Positions 25,011-40,100 of a DNA stretch of 64,000 nt are shown here, piece by piece. The notes under the pieces were generated by a model. It did no database searches. It was not told where the DNA came from and saw only the letters and a list, made by a program, of their open reading frames with translations. The stretch's first letter is position 1. Each line of letters begins with the position of its first letter. Origin of the DNA: Stichopus chloronotus. Taxonomy: Eukaryota; Echinodermata; Holothuroidea; Aspidochirotida; Stichopodidae. The stretch is from contig CM037833.1 of the NCBI GenBank assembly GCA_021234535.1, forward strand, positions 18,854,433-18,918,432, read 5' to 3'. A program made the translations under genes and the position numbers.

Positions 25011-26381
25011 ATATCAGGAACCGATTCAATGCTTAGTGTCCCTACTTGTTACGTTACCCTTCGTTTCATTTGCCGCGTTACAGAACATTTGTCTTTCCAG
25101 CCGCGTGTAATTAACTAACATAACTGTAAACGTGTACATCGTCTTTAATATTGAATTATTATTTCAACTCTTTTCGTTCATGACAAACTGACGTATCGTT
25201 CTTGTTAGGAAAACGATTTCACTAAAAACGATTTTTCCAGCTAATACTAATCCAGCTTCAGGTTTGCGCTTTTCATAACCTCATAATACCTCACATAACA
25301 TACCTCATACCTCATAACATAATCACATACCTCATAACGCACACATACACACAAGCACACATGCAAAAAAAAATGCCACAGTAAAAAAACAAAAGGTGAA
25401 AGGTAAGGAAAGAGAAGAGAGAAAAGACAAAAAGAAAAATTCATTGACGGTATTTGTTACGAGAAGTGTTGTTTTCTGTCTTCGGTTCAGCTTATCGATC
25501 TCTCCTCATAATGATTAGTCCTAAGACTACTCAATTCCATCTCATAATTAACTTCTCAATCGAGCCCCCTCCCCCCCCTCCCGGACAAACTTTCCTAAAT
25601 CAAACAAAAACTTCTGAAAAGCATTTTCACGCGTTGACGAAATTTACATAGTATAAATATCAGTTCAACACTCGTCCCCTCTATACGCTTAACGGGTTTC
25701 TATATACGTCCCCGAAAACCTCTAACGAGAAATCGGAGGGGCGAAAAACAGCCAATCGAAAAGATTTGATCAGAAAACGCACAAGAGGATGAAGAGGTAG
25801 ATGATGAAAAAAAAAAAGAAAGAAATAGTGGCACGCGTTAATATGCCTAAGTAGCATAAGGTACTTTCATACTAGACATATGGATTTGGGCCATGCGTAT
25901 GTTTTTTTTTTTTTCATTCATGCTTTCTTTTCTAGTTCGATCTTACCTCGTTTTATTTTCTTTCTTTCTTTTTTTTTCTTTTTATCATTTTCACGCTCCG
26001 GCTGTCAGTAGGACGTGCATAGGTTAGTTATAGGCCTAAGGTTATAATACACTAATGTGTGTAATGCCATTTTGTCGAAGGTGCAAAATGGGGGACCGAG
26101 AAAAAACAGAAGAGAGAAAAAGAGAGAGAAAGAGTGAAAAGTGCGCTCGAGTGCGGGAGAGTCTTTGGATTTTGTTCCAGCCCATAAGGATGGTTCGACC
26201 TAATTCTCTCGGCCTACTTCTTCGAGTTTCTCTTCTGCGTTGATAATATTTGATTTTGGCGGATTGGGTGGCGCTTAGAGTCGTTATGCGTTTTACCCGG
26301 GTACCAGAAATAAACAGAGTTATTAGCCTAGTTACGGCACAAGACTTCAAAAGCAGAGACAAGACAAAAAAAGGAGAAACA

Positions 26382-26414
26382 AGAGAGAGAGAGAGAGAGG
26401 GAGAGAGAGAGAGA
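26382..26414. repeat. (GA)n microsatellite
   Basis: Alternating GA with one GGG interruption. It produces the Glu/Arg and Leu/Ser repeats in overlapping frames. Confidence 0.95.
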
Positions 26415-29400
26415 CAGAAGAAGAAGGTGAAAGCAAGCAAGCAAGTGACATCTGTAAGAAAATAAGAAATGTAAGAGGGTGGGGCCGAGGGTGGGGGGTC
26501 GAAAGAGGTAACGAAACTGGGGAGTTCGACCGGCATACTTAATGAACTTAAGAACTTTAAATGATACTACCGCTGTGTACTCTGTCTCTGCGCGGCGTTC
26601 GATCTAAAGCGATGATCATTAAAAAACATAACTTCGGTGAAAGGTAACCTCTAAGCAATAAAATGTTCTGGACATCGGAAGCACCACCAAAAAAAGAGTA
26701 AATAATCGATGTCAACAAACGTGGGAATTTAATAATTATTGCAAAGTATATAAAAAAAAATCTGATGTATACGACTGTGTCGATATTATAGTATTTCAAA
26801 TGTTTTCCTTTCGCTGACATTGTCTTTTAGAGAACCTGTACGAAGGTGAAATTTGATCACCCTCGGATGGTTTGGAACTATTATGTAATCATTTCACAAA
26901 CGAGAGTAAAAATGAAAGCGGAAACATCACCATACGCATCAGCGATGCAACCAAAGTTTCGTTACGATGGAGCCTAGCTATTGGACTAGACCTAACCAGG
27001 GTCTCTACATGTATGGCTGACATATCTTTTTTATCTATTCGAATGAGACTTAGTTGTTATTTCTTTTGGCTGCAGCTTTTTCTTCTCTTTTTTGTAGAAC
27101 GTGACAATTCAAAAGGTATTTTCTAATAATTTTAATATAATTATAGTCCGGATATTTTCCATCACTCGGACACCGCCACATAACTTCAGGTCAGAGTAAT
27201 ATGTTTTCAAAGGCAGGCAAACATTAATATCGTACTTTTCAATAAACTTATAGGTCACCGAAATATATCATTAGATGTATCGATAAGCCTGCTTTTGTTT
27301 TCCTTACTCGGTTTTGTATCTTCAAACCAGTGCATTGTACTAAATGACATGACCTGAATGTCACGGTAGTAGCACCAACCTGTGTAGGACACTCTGCATG
27401 GAGGCATCGGGGAGTGGGGGGGGGGTGTCTCACATTTCTAGATACTGTGGATTTTTGCAATCAAATACGTTATGAACATAATGGGATTTTTCTCGAGTAA
27501 CTCTAGACGTACACTCCCCCTCCCTCCCCAACTGTAAGAGAACTGTGCCCTTATGACATTATAACTGAAAGAGACTGGACGGGCCAGCTTTGAAAACTTG
27601 GTACGGGTTCGACAGTGAACCGCTGCACAAATAGAAACTTAGTCGCAGCTGGTGCTTTTAGACCATTCCAAGTTTTGTAAGATATAGTCTTGTGGATGCA
27701 CTTAATTCCTGCGGGAACCACATGATAAAAAGGCACTTTTTTATATTTAGAACTTAACAATGGATCTAAGCGAAGCTCGTTGTCCTTTACTATAGACTCA
27801 AAAAATAAAAGATTTAAAAAAAAAAGCAAGTGTGGCCAAGCTACAAATTGTCGACACTGACTAAACCTTACTCCGTCTATACCTTACAGCAGATCCAATC
27901 GTGAACATTTTTTTTTTTTGAGAATTGACTTTGCTTTTAAAACATTCATATCGGCTGAAAACAAAGAGAATCAAGCTTTCCCCAGTGAGGATGTGTGGTA
28001 GATTAGAGTAATAGTAGAAACGTCTGGCCAACTGAGTCTAACGTTAGACGTCATTAAGTATATTTCCATGTATTATATTCATATCTTTATTCCCATCTAA
28101 CCTTCACTCGTGACACAAGAGTCTTAATAGATTAGACGTACCCTATTCCAGTATTGTTTATCCTTCATCATCTACCTCCCCCCCCCCCCGTCCCACACTA
28201 CACAAAGACGAGACGATATGAAACTCCAAAAGATGTTCTATCTAAATCTACAATGACGGTATGTTACGTTGGGTCATTTACGTAACCTAACGTAAAATTA
28301 CTCAACTTTACACAGCAGTAACGTAATGTGACAGTGAACACATTAGCACCAGGAAAACCGTAAAATCGAGCCGCTCCCTTCAGTTTTCGTCAATTTCAGT
28401 TTACTTCCCTTCAGAGACCACCGTAATAACACTTCTCCGCATCTCATTTTCTTTGCACTGTACTTTTGTTTTTAATTTCCTCGCCGTCTTTTATTTCCAT
28501 GCACTTATTCAGAAAAAAATGGCAAAGAGAAACAGCGATCAAGCATTTTCCTCTTCTCTTTTTTAGTAATAAATTTAAAAAAAAAAAAACACAAGGAGGA
28601 GGAAGACGAAGAAGACGATGAAAAAGAGCAGAGAGTAAAAAAATAGGCAAAAAAAATGTCATTGCTTTTTGCTTTGCTTTTCTTATTTGTTAACCACCGC
28701 TTGGCGTATGAACTTCTCTCGGTCGAACATGACTTTTTAACTATGCACCCGGTCTCCCGTTGTGGCGAGCACTCAAGTGCAATCAGAGATATATAAGTCT
28801 TGAAGGTACACGGATAGCTCCTGACTTGAAAGCCCTTCAGTTCGTCCAACGCGTCGCCTTGGTCGCAAACGGTAATCACGTGACAATCTTTCTTCTTTTC
28901 TTTTTTTTTTTCGTCTTTTCTTTTTCCTTTTTCCCTTTCACTTGATATTCGTTCTTCTGTTTTTATTTGAGCGCCTTTTCTTTCACTTAAAAATCGTCTT
29001 TTTTGAAATCGTTTTTTTTTTACTCCCCCTCATTGGCAAGCAGTTCAGACAGAGAAGGAGAAAAAAAAAAAAAAAAATATTGGTTTGTCCTTTTCAGCGT
29101 GTTGAAGATGGCATTTACGTTCCAAGTACCGCGTACGTTCTGGTATAGTCTCAGTGTAACGAACACTATCTGCCCATAAAATTAAAAGTTTCACTCGATT
29201 TATTGCCATCGGTCATTTCATGGGACATTACTGGGGTTAATGATTTCCTTTTATTGAAAAGGATGAGATAATTCCATTATCTTTGTTTATCTCACTTTTT
29301 ACATTTTTTTCTCTTCCTGTTTCTGGGTACATCGTTTATTTTCGGCAATCGGAGGGTCGTTGGAGAACACAAAACTTGAAAGGGGATCCGTACTTTCCCT

Positions 29401-29906
29401 TTGATGAGTCCAGACTACAAATTCTTGTTAACATTTAATGATGTTAGTGACAAATTTAGTGATTATCCTTCATCAACTCTCATCGAATCTTGTACAAGGT
29501 AATATACAACGAGTTAATGATCGACGATCATCAGATAATCGTTTCGAATTTAAATTCGAGTCGTCGTCATTTAGTTAACTCTCTGATCGAGAAAGCTAAA
29601 CCCTAAACGGAGATCTTTTTTACGATTTTATCTACCCTGAACGAAAAAGCTAGCTGACAAATGTCTCGGGTGACCAAAAAAACAAGCGAGACCCCTCGTT
29701 TTCTTGAAATTCCACGAATTCCCCTCCACGAGATGATTATCTATCGGGCAAAGTCTGAACAGATTTTTTTTTCCATTTTCGGCGATACATTGTGACGTAT
29801 CCTCAATTCAAAAATTTGAAAATGATACTCTGACTTGGATCGCGGTATTATGTGATTAAACACTTGAACATTCGTTTAATCTTGCTATCCACTTGAGTTT
29901 GCTATA

Positions 29907-30032
29907 GGGAGGTGGAGGAGGGAGAGAGGCTGACGAAGGGGGGGGGGAGAGGCGGACGAAGGGGGGGAGAGGCGGACGAAGGGGGAGAGGGGGAGTTATG
30001 CAGAGGACAGGGGGAGGAGATGGGAGGGAAGG
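29907..30032 (+). repeat. G-rich minisatellite (gagaggcggacgaagggggg)
   Basis: Three tandem units of about 20-23 bases reading 'gagaggcggacgaa' plus a G run of 5-10, inside a purine-only-like G-rich stretch. The repeated G runs could form G-quadruplexes; that is inference. Confidence 0.85.
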
Positions 30033-30459
30033 GGCTAATCATGGCGTGGTGATTTACCGCCCCCCAAAAAAATCAAATAAAAGTGTACGTTCAATGATCA
30101 AATATTGAATTTGTCTTATGTTCACAACTTAAAATTAACATGCTCAATTGAAAATGTTACATCTTCTTTGCCTTTTGAATTATTACAATGAAAAAAAAAA
30201 TATTGTAAGTTCAAACCATAAAACTTTTTCAGACAAGCATGTTGGCTCGGTTACTTTCACATAGTAGGTAAATGAGTAATCCGCACCCCCCGCCCCCCCC
30301 CCCTCTCCTTGATATGCATCGTAATCTCTTGTAGCACAGTCTTTACTTGAATGTGTTGGCGCGTTCATGGTGACGTAGCGGATCATGGTTGGAGGAGAAG
30401 AGAGGCCTGTGATAAAACTGTATTTTAATATCAAGTTATGTTTTGTATACGTTGGTTTT

Positions 30460-30481
30460 TCTCTCTCTCTCTCTCTCTCTC
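30460..30481. repeat. (TC)n microsatellite
   Basis: Eleven uninterrupted TC/CT dinucleotides. Confidence 0.9.
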
Positions 30482-31031
30482 TTCTAATTTGATTGTTTAA
30501 CGGGTGACGTTACCATGGTTATGAATAGAAAACGGACTAGACTGCCCAATGCCTTTAAAATGTATGCACATATTTGACTTTTGAGACTTTCCGGTGACAG
30601 ACGACACAGGGCAGCACGTAAGGTGAAGTATACGACATCTACACTACAACTGCAGGAAAAGACGTAAATGCAAACTTTTTAACTCTTATTTCAATGTTTT
30701 TTGATGACCATTGTATTTCGATCGAATTTCCCATTCGGTGAAAGACTGCAAACCCAACATGAAATAATTCAGAGCAAAAGAAACAATACTCAGCCTCATT
30801 TAGAGAAAAGTAAGGAATTTGTTGAGAAGAAAAGAAAATCACAGCTTTTCAAACTCAGTGTGGACACAGAATGACCGCCTAGGGTTATTAAAAATAAAAA
30901 AAAAGACCGCAGTGTTCTTTTCAAAAGGTCAAGTTTCGACGAAACATGTTGAAATTAATTTATTCGTTGCTCAAGAATACTTCGTTCACCCGAAACGGTC
31001 AAAAAGTCCAAGCAATGCATCTCATCAACTT

Positions 31032-31100
<69 letters not shown>
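31032..31100. repeat. (ATC)n microsatellite
   Basis: About 23 uninterrupted ATC units. It gives poly-Ser or poly-Ile in overlapping frames. Confidence 0.97.
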
Positions 31101-31101
<1 letters not shown>

Positions 31102-34100
31102 GAGATGAAGCTATTGCTGATATTTATTGATGATGAAACTGAGTGGTTTCATCAGCAATCGAAAACAATTTCCTTTGTATGTAATGCTGACATACGAAAA
31201 CTTGTGTAAACGCCATATTTTCATTTTTTTTCCGTTTTCGTATCGGACGGATTTCCCTACTTGTCTCGGGAACAGAGACGGACTTCCGATCATCGACGCC
31301 CCATCCCGTCCTTTCCTAAAGTTTGATGACATTCTGAGATGCGCGGGGACGTACACTCGAAGCCGTAATTGAAGATGACGTGCTTGCGACGAGTTTTTAA
31401 GAGAGACAATTCGGAGATGATTAATTGTAATTTTATATTTAATTAATGCCTATTACATTTAATTAATGCGGTTAGTGCCACGCAGTCGAGCGCGGTATTG
31501 AATGATCAGAGCGGCAGTATTAAACTTCCAACTTTATTTAAAAAAAGAGGGGAAAACATAAAATAAAAACAAGAATTTTAATTTTGAAGAAAAGAAGGGC
31601 AAAGGAACAACGAAGAGATGGGGCAGTATATGTATGTGACGCGTTAGGGGCCTACGTGCTGAATAAAAGGTTTTTTTTTTTTTTTGTAATATTGCCGGAT
31701 AGCCGTGACGAAGCTACGATCGAAAAAAAAAAAAAAACTCACTGGAAAATTTGAGTCCTCCTACAACCTTCGAAGTTGTCATATTGTCGATCATGTTGTA
31801 GAGTACACCCTGCCGAGCAGTGAGAAGGAGATGACTGCTGGTTCGAAACCAGAAACCAAAAAAAAAAAAAAAGTGACTGTCCTTTTTTTTCTTTTTCTTT
31901 GCACGTCTTCAACATTATACTTGTCTGCACATCTTAGGGCATCGTTCCTGGGGACATAAGCTCTCTAAAAGGCACTTGTGTTATCGGTTGACGATTTAGT
32001 ATAGACAAACTAGTGGAGGCAGCCTCATTTGATATGCTTTCATTTTAATGGGTTCTTAATTTGTTTTTTTTTTGTTTTTGTTTTTTTAATGAATAAGTTA
32101 TGGGACAAACAAACTACGATTTTACGACAAAACGGATTTGAACATTGAACATCATGTGCGCGTTTCCACAACTATATGACTATATCAAATGATACACTCT
32201 ATACACACAAATAGACCAACTGAGTAAACACCTTGAACTGGTGTCGTTTAACTTTTCTTAGTCTGTGATCCTGCTTTCACCGGTTCCGCTTGTGTTTGTG
32301 CCACTTACTTTGCCTTCAGTTTTGGACACAAATTACATAAGATTTGAAGACGTCATATGTGACGTCATAGGTTAAGTCATTGATCTTTGTTTACATTTGT
32401 ACAGACGCGAGAGACGCTGCACAACATTTTTGTGGCTTATACAGTAACACGCTCGTGGTAGAATATTTAACCCGATTATCTGTCCTGTGCATGCTATTTT
32501 GTGTCTTCATGGACACCCCAAATATGTTTTCAGAAAAGTAAAAAATCCACGAGACTGTTCTAAGGTACCTATACCTAGGCATGTAAGTTAGTAACCTTTC
32601 CTCTGGGAAATGTGATTTGGGACTAGCAGGCAGTAAGATGTTCCCAAACAAAACAAGAAACAAAAAAAGTCGGTACTTAAGCATTCCTTTGTTCTTAAGA
32701 TAAGAAATAAACGTCAGTAGATTCCATTCCAAGATCGATTTCGGTAAATGTTGAAAATACTTCACACAAGGGAAGTAGTTTAGTTTAGTAAATTGTCGAA
32801 AGTCACTTTACCGTAGGTGTCAAAGGTTCATCGAGGTTTCCGCAGCTGGTTGTAGTCATATATCCACATTTGAATGGTCGGTAAAGACTTGGATACAACC
32901 GAAGATGTTGAACCACTGATCTGTAATGGCGTCACCGATTAATGACAGGGACCATCACTTGCGGGCCAACTTGAAGTGTAGGGTCTGACCATCGAAGCCC
33001 GTATTTCAATAACACCGTTGTGTTTAAAATGCACTGGCACACAAGAAAAGTCTTGGATCATTGTTCACACCATTTACCTCCTTCGATAAACATCTGGGAA
33101 TGCTCCATGTAATCAAAACTTTTTGTGCACAAGTTGAGGTTACGTAAGATGTATCATTTGAAGATTTTTCAATTTCGGGTGAAAAAAAATTACTCTGTGG
33201 GAGACTTATTTACTGAAAAGAAGGTTATCGCCCTTGATTATTACCAATGACATGTCGCTCTGTGCCCAACAAGTATTGGTTTCAAATATATGAAAACTTG
33301 TTTTTAAGTCATACGGCATTTTGCGTCATGCACGCTACAAGCTATATGTAAGTGTGGCAATTTTCAGACAAATAAAAAAAAAATGAAAACAACACAAACA
33401 GGAGGTGGGTGGGGCAATTTGCTTTAATTTTTGTCATCTTTTTAACTTCTGATACTTTTGCCACAACTCTGACTATACACATACACTGGCTTATTTTCGT
33501 TTATCATTTTTTATTGTCACAAAGCTTCTTTCGAAATAGGTTAACCGTTTTGTTTATGTCCTACCTTTTTTTTCTTTTTTTTACCACTGACTTCAATGTA
33601 TCGAGACTTTCGGGGGTTGGAAGGTGGGGGGTGAAACGTGATTGATACATCGAGACTTTTAAAAACCCCCACACAGAGCCGATAATTTCATTGCGAGATG
33701 TGTACGCACGTCGTGAAATCTATATGAGGTTTAAACATGAATCACAGTGACTATGCTACCGTATATATGATAAAAAGCCCCATGATCACTAATCATCCAT
33801 GTGTTTTATCTGGGTTAAGGTACCAAACGTTGAGTAGTAACTAATAAGGCGTCCATGCATTCATAAGTCTCATCTGAGATGTCATTGCTACATGACACCT
33901 TTTTTTTTATTCATCTTCACTTACTCTCTTCCTCTTCTTCTTCCCCTTCTTCTCCATGCATCTTCATCTACTTTTTTTACATCCTAGTAATTCTGTTTCT
34001 CATCGTGGAACCGTGTTCAGTGTCTTCCGAGAGATGTTGACACATTTTTTTTTCTTCTTCTTCCTCTTCTTCTTAAATGTTTTAAGGCGATGTGTATATT

Positions 34101-37100
34101 CACCCTTAAACGGAGCGGTACCGTTAAAGTAGCGTCGTGCGTGACTCTTGACAAACTATCAAGGAGTTTTTGAAGCCCTAGATATTATGCACCACAGGGA
34201 TTCGATATTTGTACCTTTTTGCGTGAACGAAGTCCACATATGCCTACGACGAAACTGTATATCCCCTCGTGGCACTGACGTCCTCCTGCTGCTGCTGCTG
34301 AAAATTAGAATTTTATTAGTTTCATGTGTCTCTTATTTACTAATTGTCATGTTTGATTGTAATTTCTGTCCACATTTCTTTTATCATTTGTCGTTTAGTA
34401 TCTCCGATTTTTTAAAATTCATTCTTAAATCAGCAATTTGCGTGAGGACACTTTTCAGCAACATTTAGCGACTTCATCCATTTTTTTTTTTTGGAATTCA
34501 TATTAAGGGGACTTCGTAAAGAAAAGTTCAGTTTTCAAGAATGCAAAACAGGGAGTGTTGGTTTCTCCACTTTTGTTTCATCGTGTCAGAAGGAACTGGG
34601 TAGATAAAGTCACGTGATGTCTGCGTGTGTGGTAGTTTAACCTGTAATGTAAAGTTTGTAAAATAACATTGAGGGATGTACCTTTTGGTGGTTTAATTAC
34701 TTCTGTTAACCCAAGTTTCAGGTTACCCAAGGATTTTTTTCTGAATTTGCTGGAAATTTCGACATTTGCAATCTGATCACTCACTCTTGAATTTGTTGTT
34801 ATGTTTGATGAATTCAGGCTACCTAAAAACCGCTCGCAACTTTCGTCAGTACATTGTTGTAGTTACGTAATACGCACTCAGGCTTAAGAGTCCATCTCAT
34901 GAAGCAGAATACAGTACCCATCGCAACCTGTACACTGATTGCTTTATACGTTGTTCAATTTCAACAGCCAATCCTCACATGATATCATACATGTTTATGC
35001 CTTCACGAGAGGAGAGGTCCTATAACCAGTACGTCTGGATAACACGTCATGTTCTATCATGCAGAAAAAAAAATGTTTTCTCGAGACATGATTTGAGCAC
35101 ATTACACACATTTTGTGGGCATATTTGATGACTAGGAGTGTATTACATCTGGACGAGATTTCGTATTGTCATTTTGCAGTATTTTCACAGGCGTATTGAA
35201 AGTCTTGAAAACAAAGTCAAACAACGGCATATCATGAAAAAAAAATCAAGTCGCTTATCTATCGTCGTACATTTGCTGCCTTTGAGGTTTATTAAAATTA
35301 CAAAACTACTCCATCATTTTGGGGGATCCTATGTTACTATACTGTTTCACTGCTTGAGTAAATGTTGTTGAATGAATTTATTGTCTTCTTTTTCTACTCA
35401 TTTTTCGGATTCAAGGGAATTTTATTATTGACGCTTTTCTTTCCATCGTGGACTACCTTTAAAAAAAAAAAGAACATTTATTGTTAATTCATGTAAAAAT
35501 GTGAAAAAAAAAACTAATTGGATAAGTGATATGCATGAAAAGTGCTACATGGAGACTGAAATAAATTACTGTTTGCGCGACGAACATAGGCTCGAATGGT
35601 TTGGTCGAATGTAAGGATACCATGACGCAAAGCCCATAACAGTCAGTCGGTTTTGGGGTTCTGTCAAAGGGTAATGTTTCTCGGAATAGGGATATGACAT
35701 ACGATTGAGTCTTATTTCAGAAGATAGCTTAATTTGGAAGCATAGAGATTTTATATCAAAGATTTCCATCTGAAGTTTAAATAATATCTCTTGTAACGAC
35801 CACATAAGTGACTTTGATCAAAGTGAAGCAAGTTCATTGAATATTTTCACCGACAGTCGTATGTATTAACTTGTTTTGACGTTACTATCTTACTTTATAT
35901 CTGATGTTGATTGGAGACTCCAGTTTATACATTTTTTTTTTTCATATATTACCTAGTTGTGCTCTCTCTCTCTCTCGTTACAAGTTCAATAACATGTATT
36001 AGAGAAAGGTTGGTGGCATTTAGCTAGGTCATTCACATTGACTCTGTATTTTACTTGCAATTTACGTCATAGTTGCGTCACACGAAGACCATTTTGACGG
36101 TTAAATTACGAGATTGAATTCACATTTGCCGAGAAAGTAAAGTCTGTCGGTTTATGTTAACGTTGCTCTAGTCTTTCATTTAAATAAAATTTTGCCATTA
36201 ATGGTTTTTCTTTGCGTTCCCTTTTGCCCCATGTTTTTCTTCTTCCTTTTGGTTTTTTGTAATGATTCCTAATTTCGTTTTTCTCCAGTTAAGAGCTTTT
36301 TGAGCAGGCAACCTAATGGTAGTGTTTCCACGTGGTTTTATACGCTTATCTTCAGCAGGGCTTCTTTTTTTTTCTTCTTTTCTTCTTCATTTTCTTCAGT
36401 CTGTTTACATTTTATTCCACCTTCATCATAAAATAGCTCCCGCAGACAAACCCAGTTGCTAGAAAGGAAATTACAGTTCCTCCAAAAAATACGAGAGTGG
36501 AACCTTTTTTTTACGAGCCCAGCGACATGCCTAAATCAATATCACAGGATCGTTGCACCTGTCTGTGACTTCCTCCGCAAAACCTCAACCACAATTATTG
36601 ATCTCTTGGGAAGTTTCCATTGCACTATGTGACTCTCAGGACCGTGGGATATCCGCCGGCTATTCACGTGTTTATTTTACTGCGCCTTTGCCTCCTTAAT
36701 TTTCCATTCCATTCACAATGAACAGGAAAGAAAACAAAAAACGGAATGTGAACGTCCGGAAGATAGATCTACGTTAGATGAATCCTAAAATAGTCAATAG
36801 GTCTCACACAGGTGTGACAAAAGGAGGTTTTGTTTTTCCTTTTTCTTTCCTTCTTTCTATTTTTTTTTTTTTTTTTTGCGGAGAAGAAGGTGTTTAATAT
36901 ATCTCTCTTCTGTTCAAGCGAAGGGAAGTCATATTCGTCATTCACGTGTGAGAAATGGAATGTTCGACATAACCACCATTGAATGGTATAGATGTTGAAA
37001 TGCGACTCCGTTTTATAAATAAAAGACTTTACCTTTGATTTAAGTTTTTGTTTATTAAATGCATCATTCAATATGGAAAAAGAATGACGCAGAAGAGCAT

Positions 37101-40100
37101 CTTCAGAAGTAATTTGAGTTTCCTAGGTCACTTCTTTTTGTCCCCTCACGTTTATCTCTTTATATGTGTTAATCAGGGCCAACTTAGCCGAGAAACGTTT
37201 CTGTTATTCCACTTAGATTTCTAAGGGAATTAAAAATTCGTGATTTTTGCTGATGTATAACTGATCTCACTGTGAAGTAACTTATTTTGAAGCAAACGCT
37301 TATCATTTGCAATTTCGAGTATGTCACGGTCTTATGTAATTCATCCTTGGTCTGGTCAATATATTGCACTTGCTTACCATTCTCTGCAGATTTCCTGATA
37401 GACAAGAAGTGTAAAATTTTATTTGTGTCATTGTTATGACGTCGCTCACAGAAATATTTGGCAGGTAAAATTAGAACAAAAATTTATAAGAATTATCCGT
37501 CTTTCCTCTTCACCACAGATCTTTCAAGGCCAAGCTTTATTTGTTGACTTCTCTTTTTTTTCCTTTTATTCGAATGACTTATATCCCAACATACCACTCC
37601 TGCGTGTGGATGGTGAAGAAACACTACTTCAGTCCTCTTTCGATTTTTTTTTTTTTTTTGCTCTCTCTCTCTTCATTTATGTGGTCAATATATCAACGCA
37701 TATCCAGAAAACCTTTCAAGGGATACAGTTATTACTAAATTGAGAAAACGAAACTAAAGAAGAAAAATAATATACCCTGAGATGCAAATCGAAAATAAAT
37801 ATCGGCTGGGCAAAGAAATCGGTTTGAGGCTCTCCTTTGTTCACGGCGAGCATCAACTGGTAATTCCAGAACAGCTCTTGACCTCAATAAACCGGTCAAT
37901 CATTAGACTCAAGTGGTAGTTCTACAGATTTCCAGTGGTTGAAGCAGCGCATTTTTGGAAATCACAAACATTGGGTCAAGACTACAGAGTAAAGTGTCGC
38001 CAGATTTTGTCTTCATAAAGAAAAAGAGGAAGGTTCTTCCTTCTCCTTTCTCTATAGTTCTATTCTCTTGGTCTCTCTTTATTTTGCGGATGAATTTCAA
38101 TGTGAAGTACTGTTTTCCCCCCATGGGAAAACCGAAATGGGAACAGCGGTGTGTTTTATCTCTCCTAGATTACGGTGAGAGGTTACGATTGTTAGTTAGT
38201 TATACGTTGAATCTAGCATTGATTGTAGGATTTAGGCATTGATCTTTTAAGTGCGAGCCTTGACTAAAGTTACTTAATTAACGAAGAAGCAGTTCATATC
38301 CCATTACCAAACTCTAATAATGGTGTGACCTTACTCCACCTTTTTTCTCTTTTTTTTATTTCTTTTTCCGTGGGCTAATTCTTCTTCTCGTTTATTTACG
38401 TAAGTTATCTTTGCACCTTGCGTTCGTGTGGCGTCTCCAAGAAAAGGTACTTCGGTGCCCTCTGAGGCAAAAAGTATCTGCAGTCACTGCTGCGGCAAAC
38501 GCTATTTTCTCTTTGGTACTTTAAGTGAATTTAGGGAAGTAAATTTTTGTGCTCTTTTTCCCGCCAAATGTTAGTTTTGTAATGTAGACCTTGTATATAT
38601 GTTTTCAAGAACATCTTATCTATTGTTTAGAGATTTTTATTTCTCTGCTGTTTATTCGCAAAATTCCCTTCGAGTGCAGCCCTTATCTATTGCGTTACAT
38701 GGGTGCGACCTCTAATATGGAATTGCGTCTGTTTACGGCATTTCTTCTGCTATTTTTTGTGACATGGGCCCAATTCGCAAATTGATCATTTCTGCCACAC
38801 ATTCATCTGAAAAGTAATCAAGGTTATTAGGAAATGCAAATAAAAAAGGGTTTCGTATGGGTTGAGGCAACACCAATTTAGCCAGGCAACACTGAAGACT
38901 GACAGAAATTGCAACCCAGTGGAAAACGTATCTGAACTGATTATGACAACAATAACTATCATTACTTTTTTTTTAATTTTATCTGTTGAAGGCACAGTGT
39001 AACCCAATAGGAATTTGTAGACGAATACCTTGATTTCTCCAAGTAATGCCGCACCATAACTGGTTGCACTTAAACTTCACAGGGTACCTTTTGGCGGGAC
39101 ATTATCTGTATAGAGAGAATCAGCCGTCTGCTGTGAAGGCTTTTACCTTTCCCTTTTCTTTCCCAGGCTTCCAACGTAGTTTGACAGTAATTGACAATGT
39201 TTTACCCACTGGACAATAAAAACAAACCTTTTCCCTATTTCTTTTTAGTTTCTTTTTACCCAGCTAAGTGCTGACCGTATTTCTTGAAGACGAGGCATGA
39301 CTGCCTCACTCATATGTATTATGCAGGATGTACGTCATTAAGGAGTGAAATTCTAACCCGCGTCACTATAATGTTGTTTGAAAAGCGAAACTGACAATGT
39401 TCAACTCATGGTTAATATATATCTATCGCTTGCCAAGTGGAATGTGATGGCGGAGGTCCATCGAAGTTCCTCTAGGCGTGCACGTGTACGATGGTCAACA
39501 TCAGGAAAACCGACTATTTTTTTTCTTTCCCTGTAATAGGTTACCTAAACTTCAATATTACAGATCGAAGTTCCAGTCCTTTTGTTTTTTGACATTGTCT
39601 CCTTTGTGTGTGTGTGTGTGTGTTTCTCAACACTTTTGACGGAATTCATTTATTTTATTTGTGTAATTTTAAAAATGTGGTCGTATCTTATCACAGCAGA
39701 GACGTCGATTCCACTCTGTTTCTGAATGAAAAGATCTAGAACCAGCCATGATGCACGTTTGGCAATGTTTTTTACTTAAGTGAAAGAAAAGCACAAAATG
39801 ATATTATCAGCTAGCAATGAAAAATAAGACAGAAGTGCAATCGGTGCAACCTTGTGTGTGTACTAATCCCTAATTGTAAATTTAGGGAGGTTCTCTGATG
39901 GTCAATTTGCCTACTTCCCATAGTCACACTGTAACCATGTCAATTTGCCAGTTTATCGTCATCGAAACAGAGACTTTATCCCTTTCACGAAGGCAACGAC
40001 GTTAGCAAATTGGCTATTTTAAGACGCTCTCCACAATTCGCTTGATGCTAGAGTTCGCGCTTCCTTTTTCAAACATTAAATGAATTCTGTTACCTTTCTC

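Noticed and set aside
26042..26536. 164-codon minus-strand frame with Ser/Leu runs
   Set aside because: It is driven by the GA/TC repeat and pyrimidine tracts; no domain or leader is recognised.
28750..28880. Possible exon ending at AACG-gtaatc
   Set aside because: Open on both strands with no convincing acceptor or protein similarity.
31820..31870. GGTTCGAAACC resembling a tRNA T-arm
   Set aside because: No acceptor stem, D-arm or anticodon arm can be placed around it.
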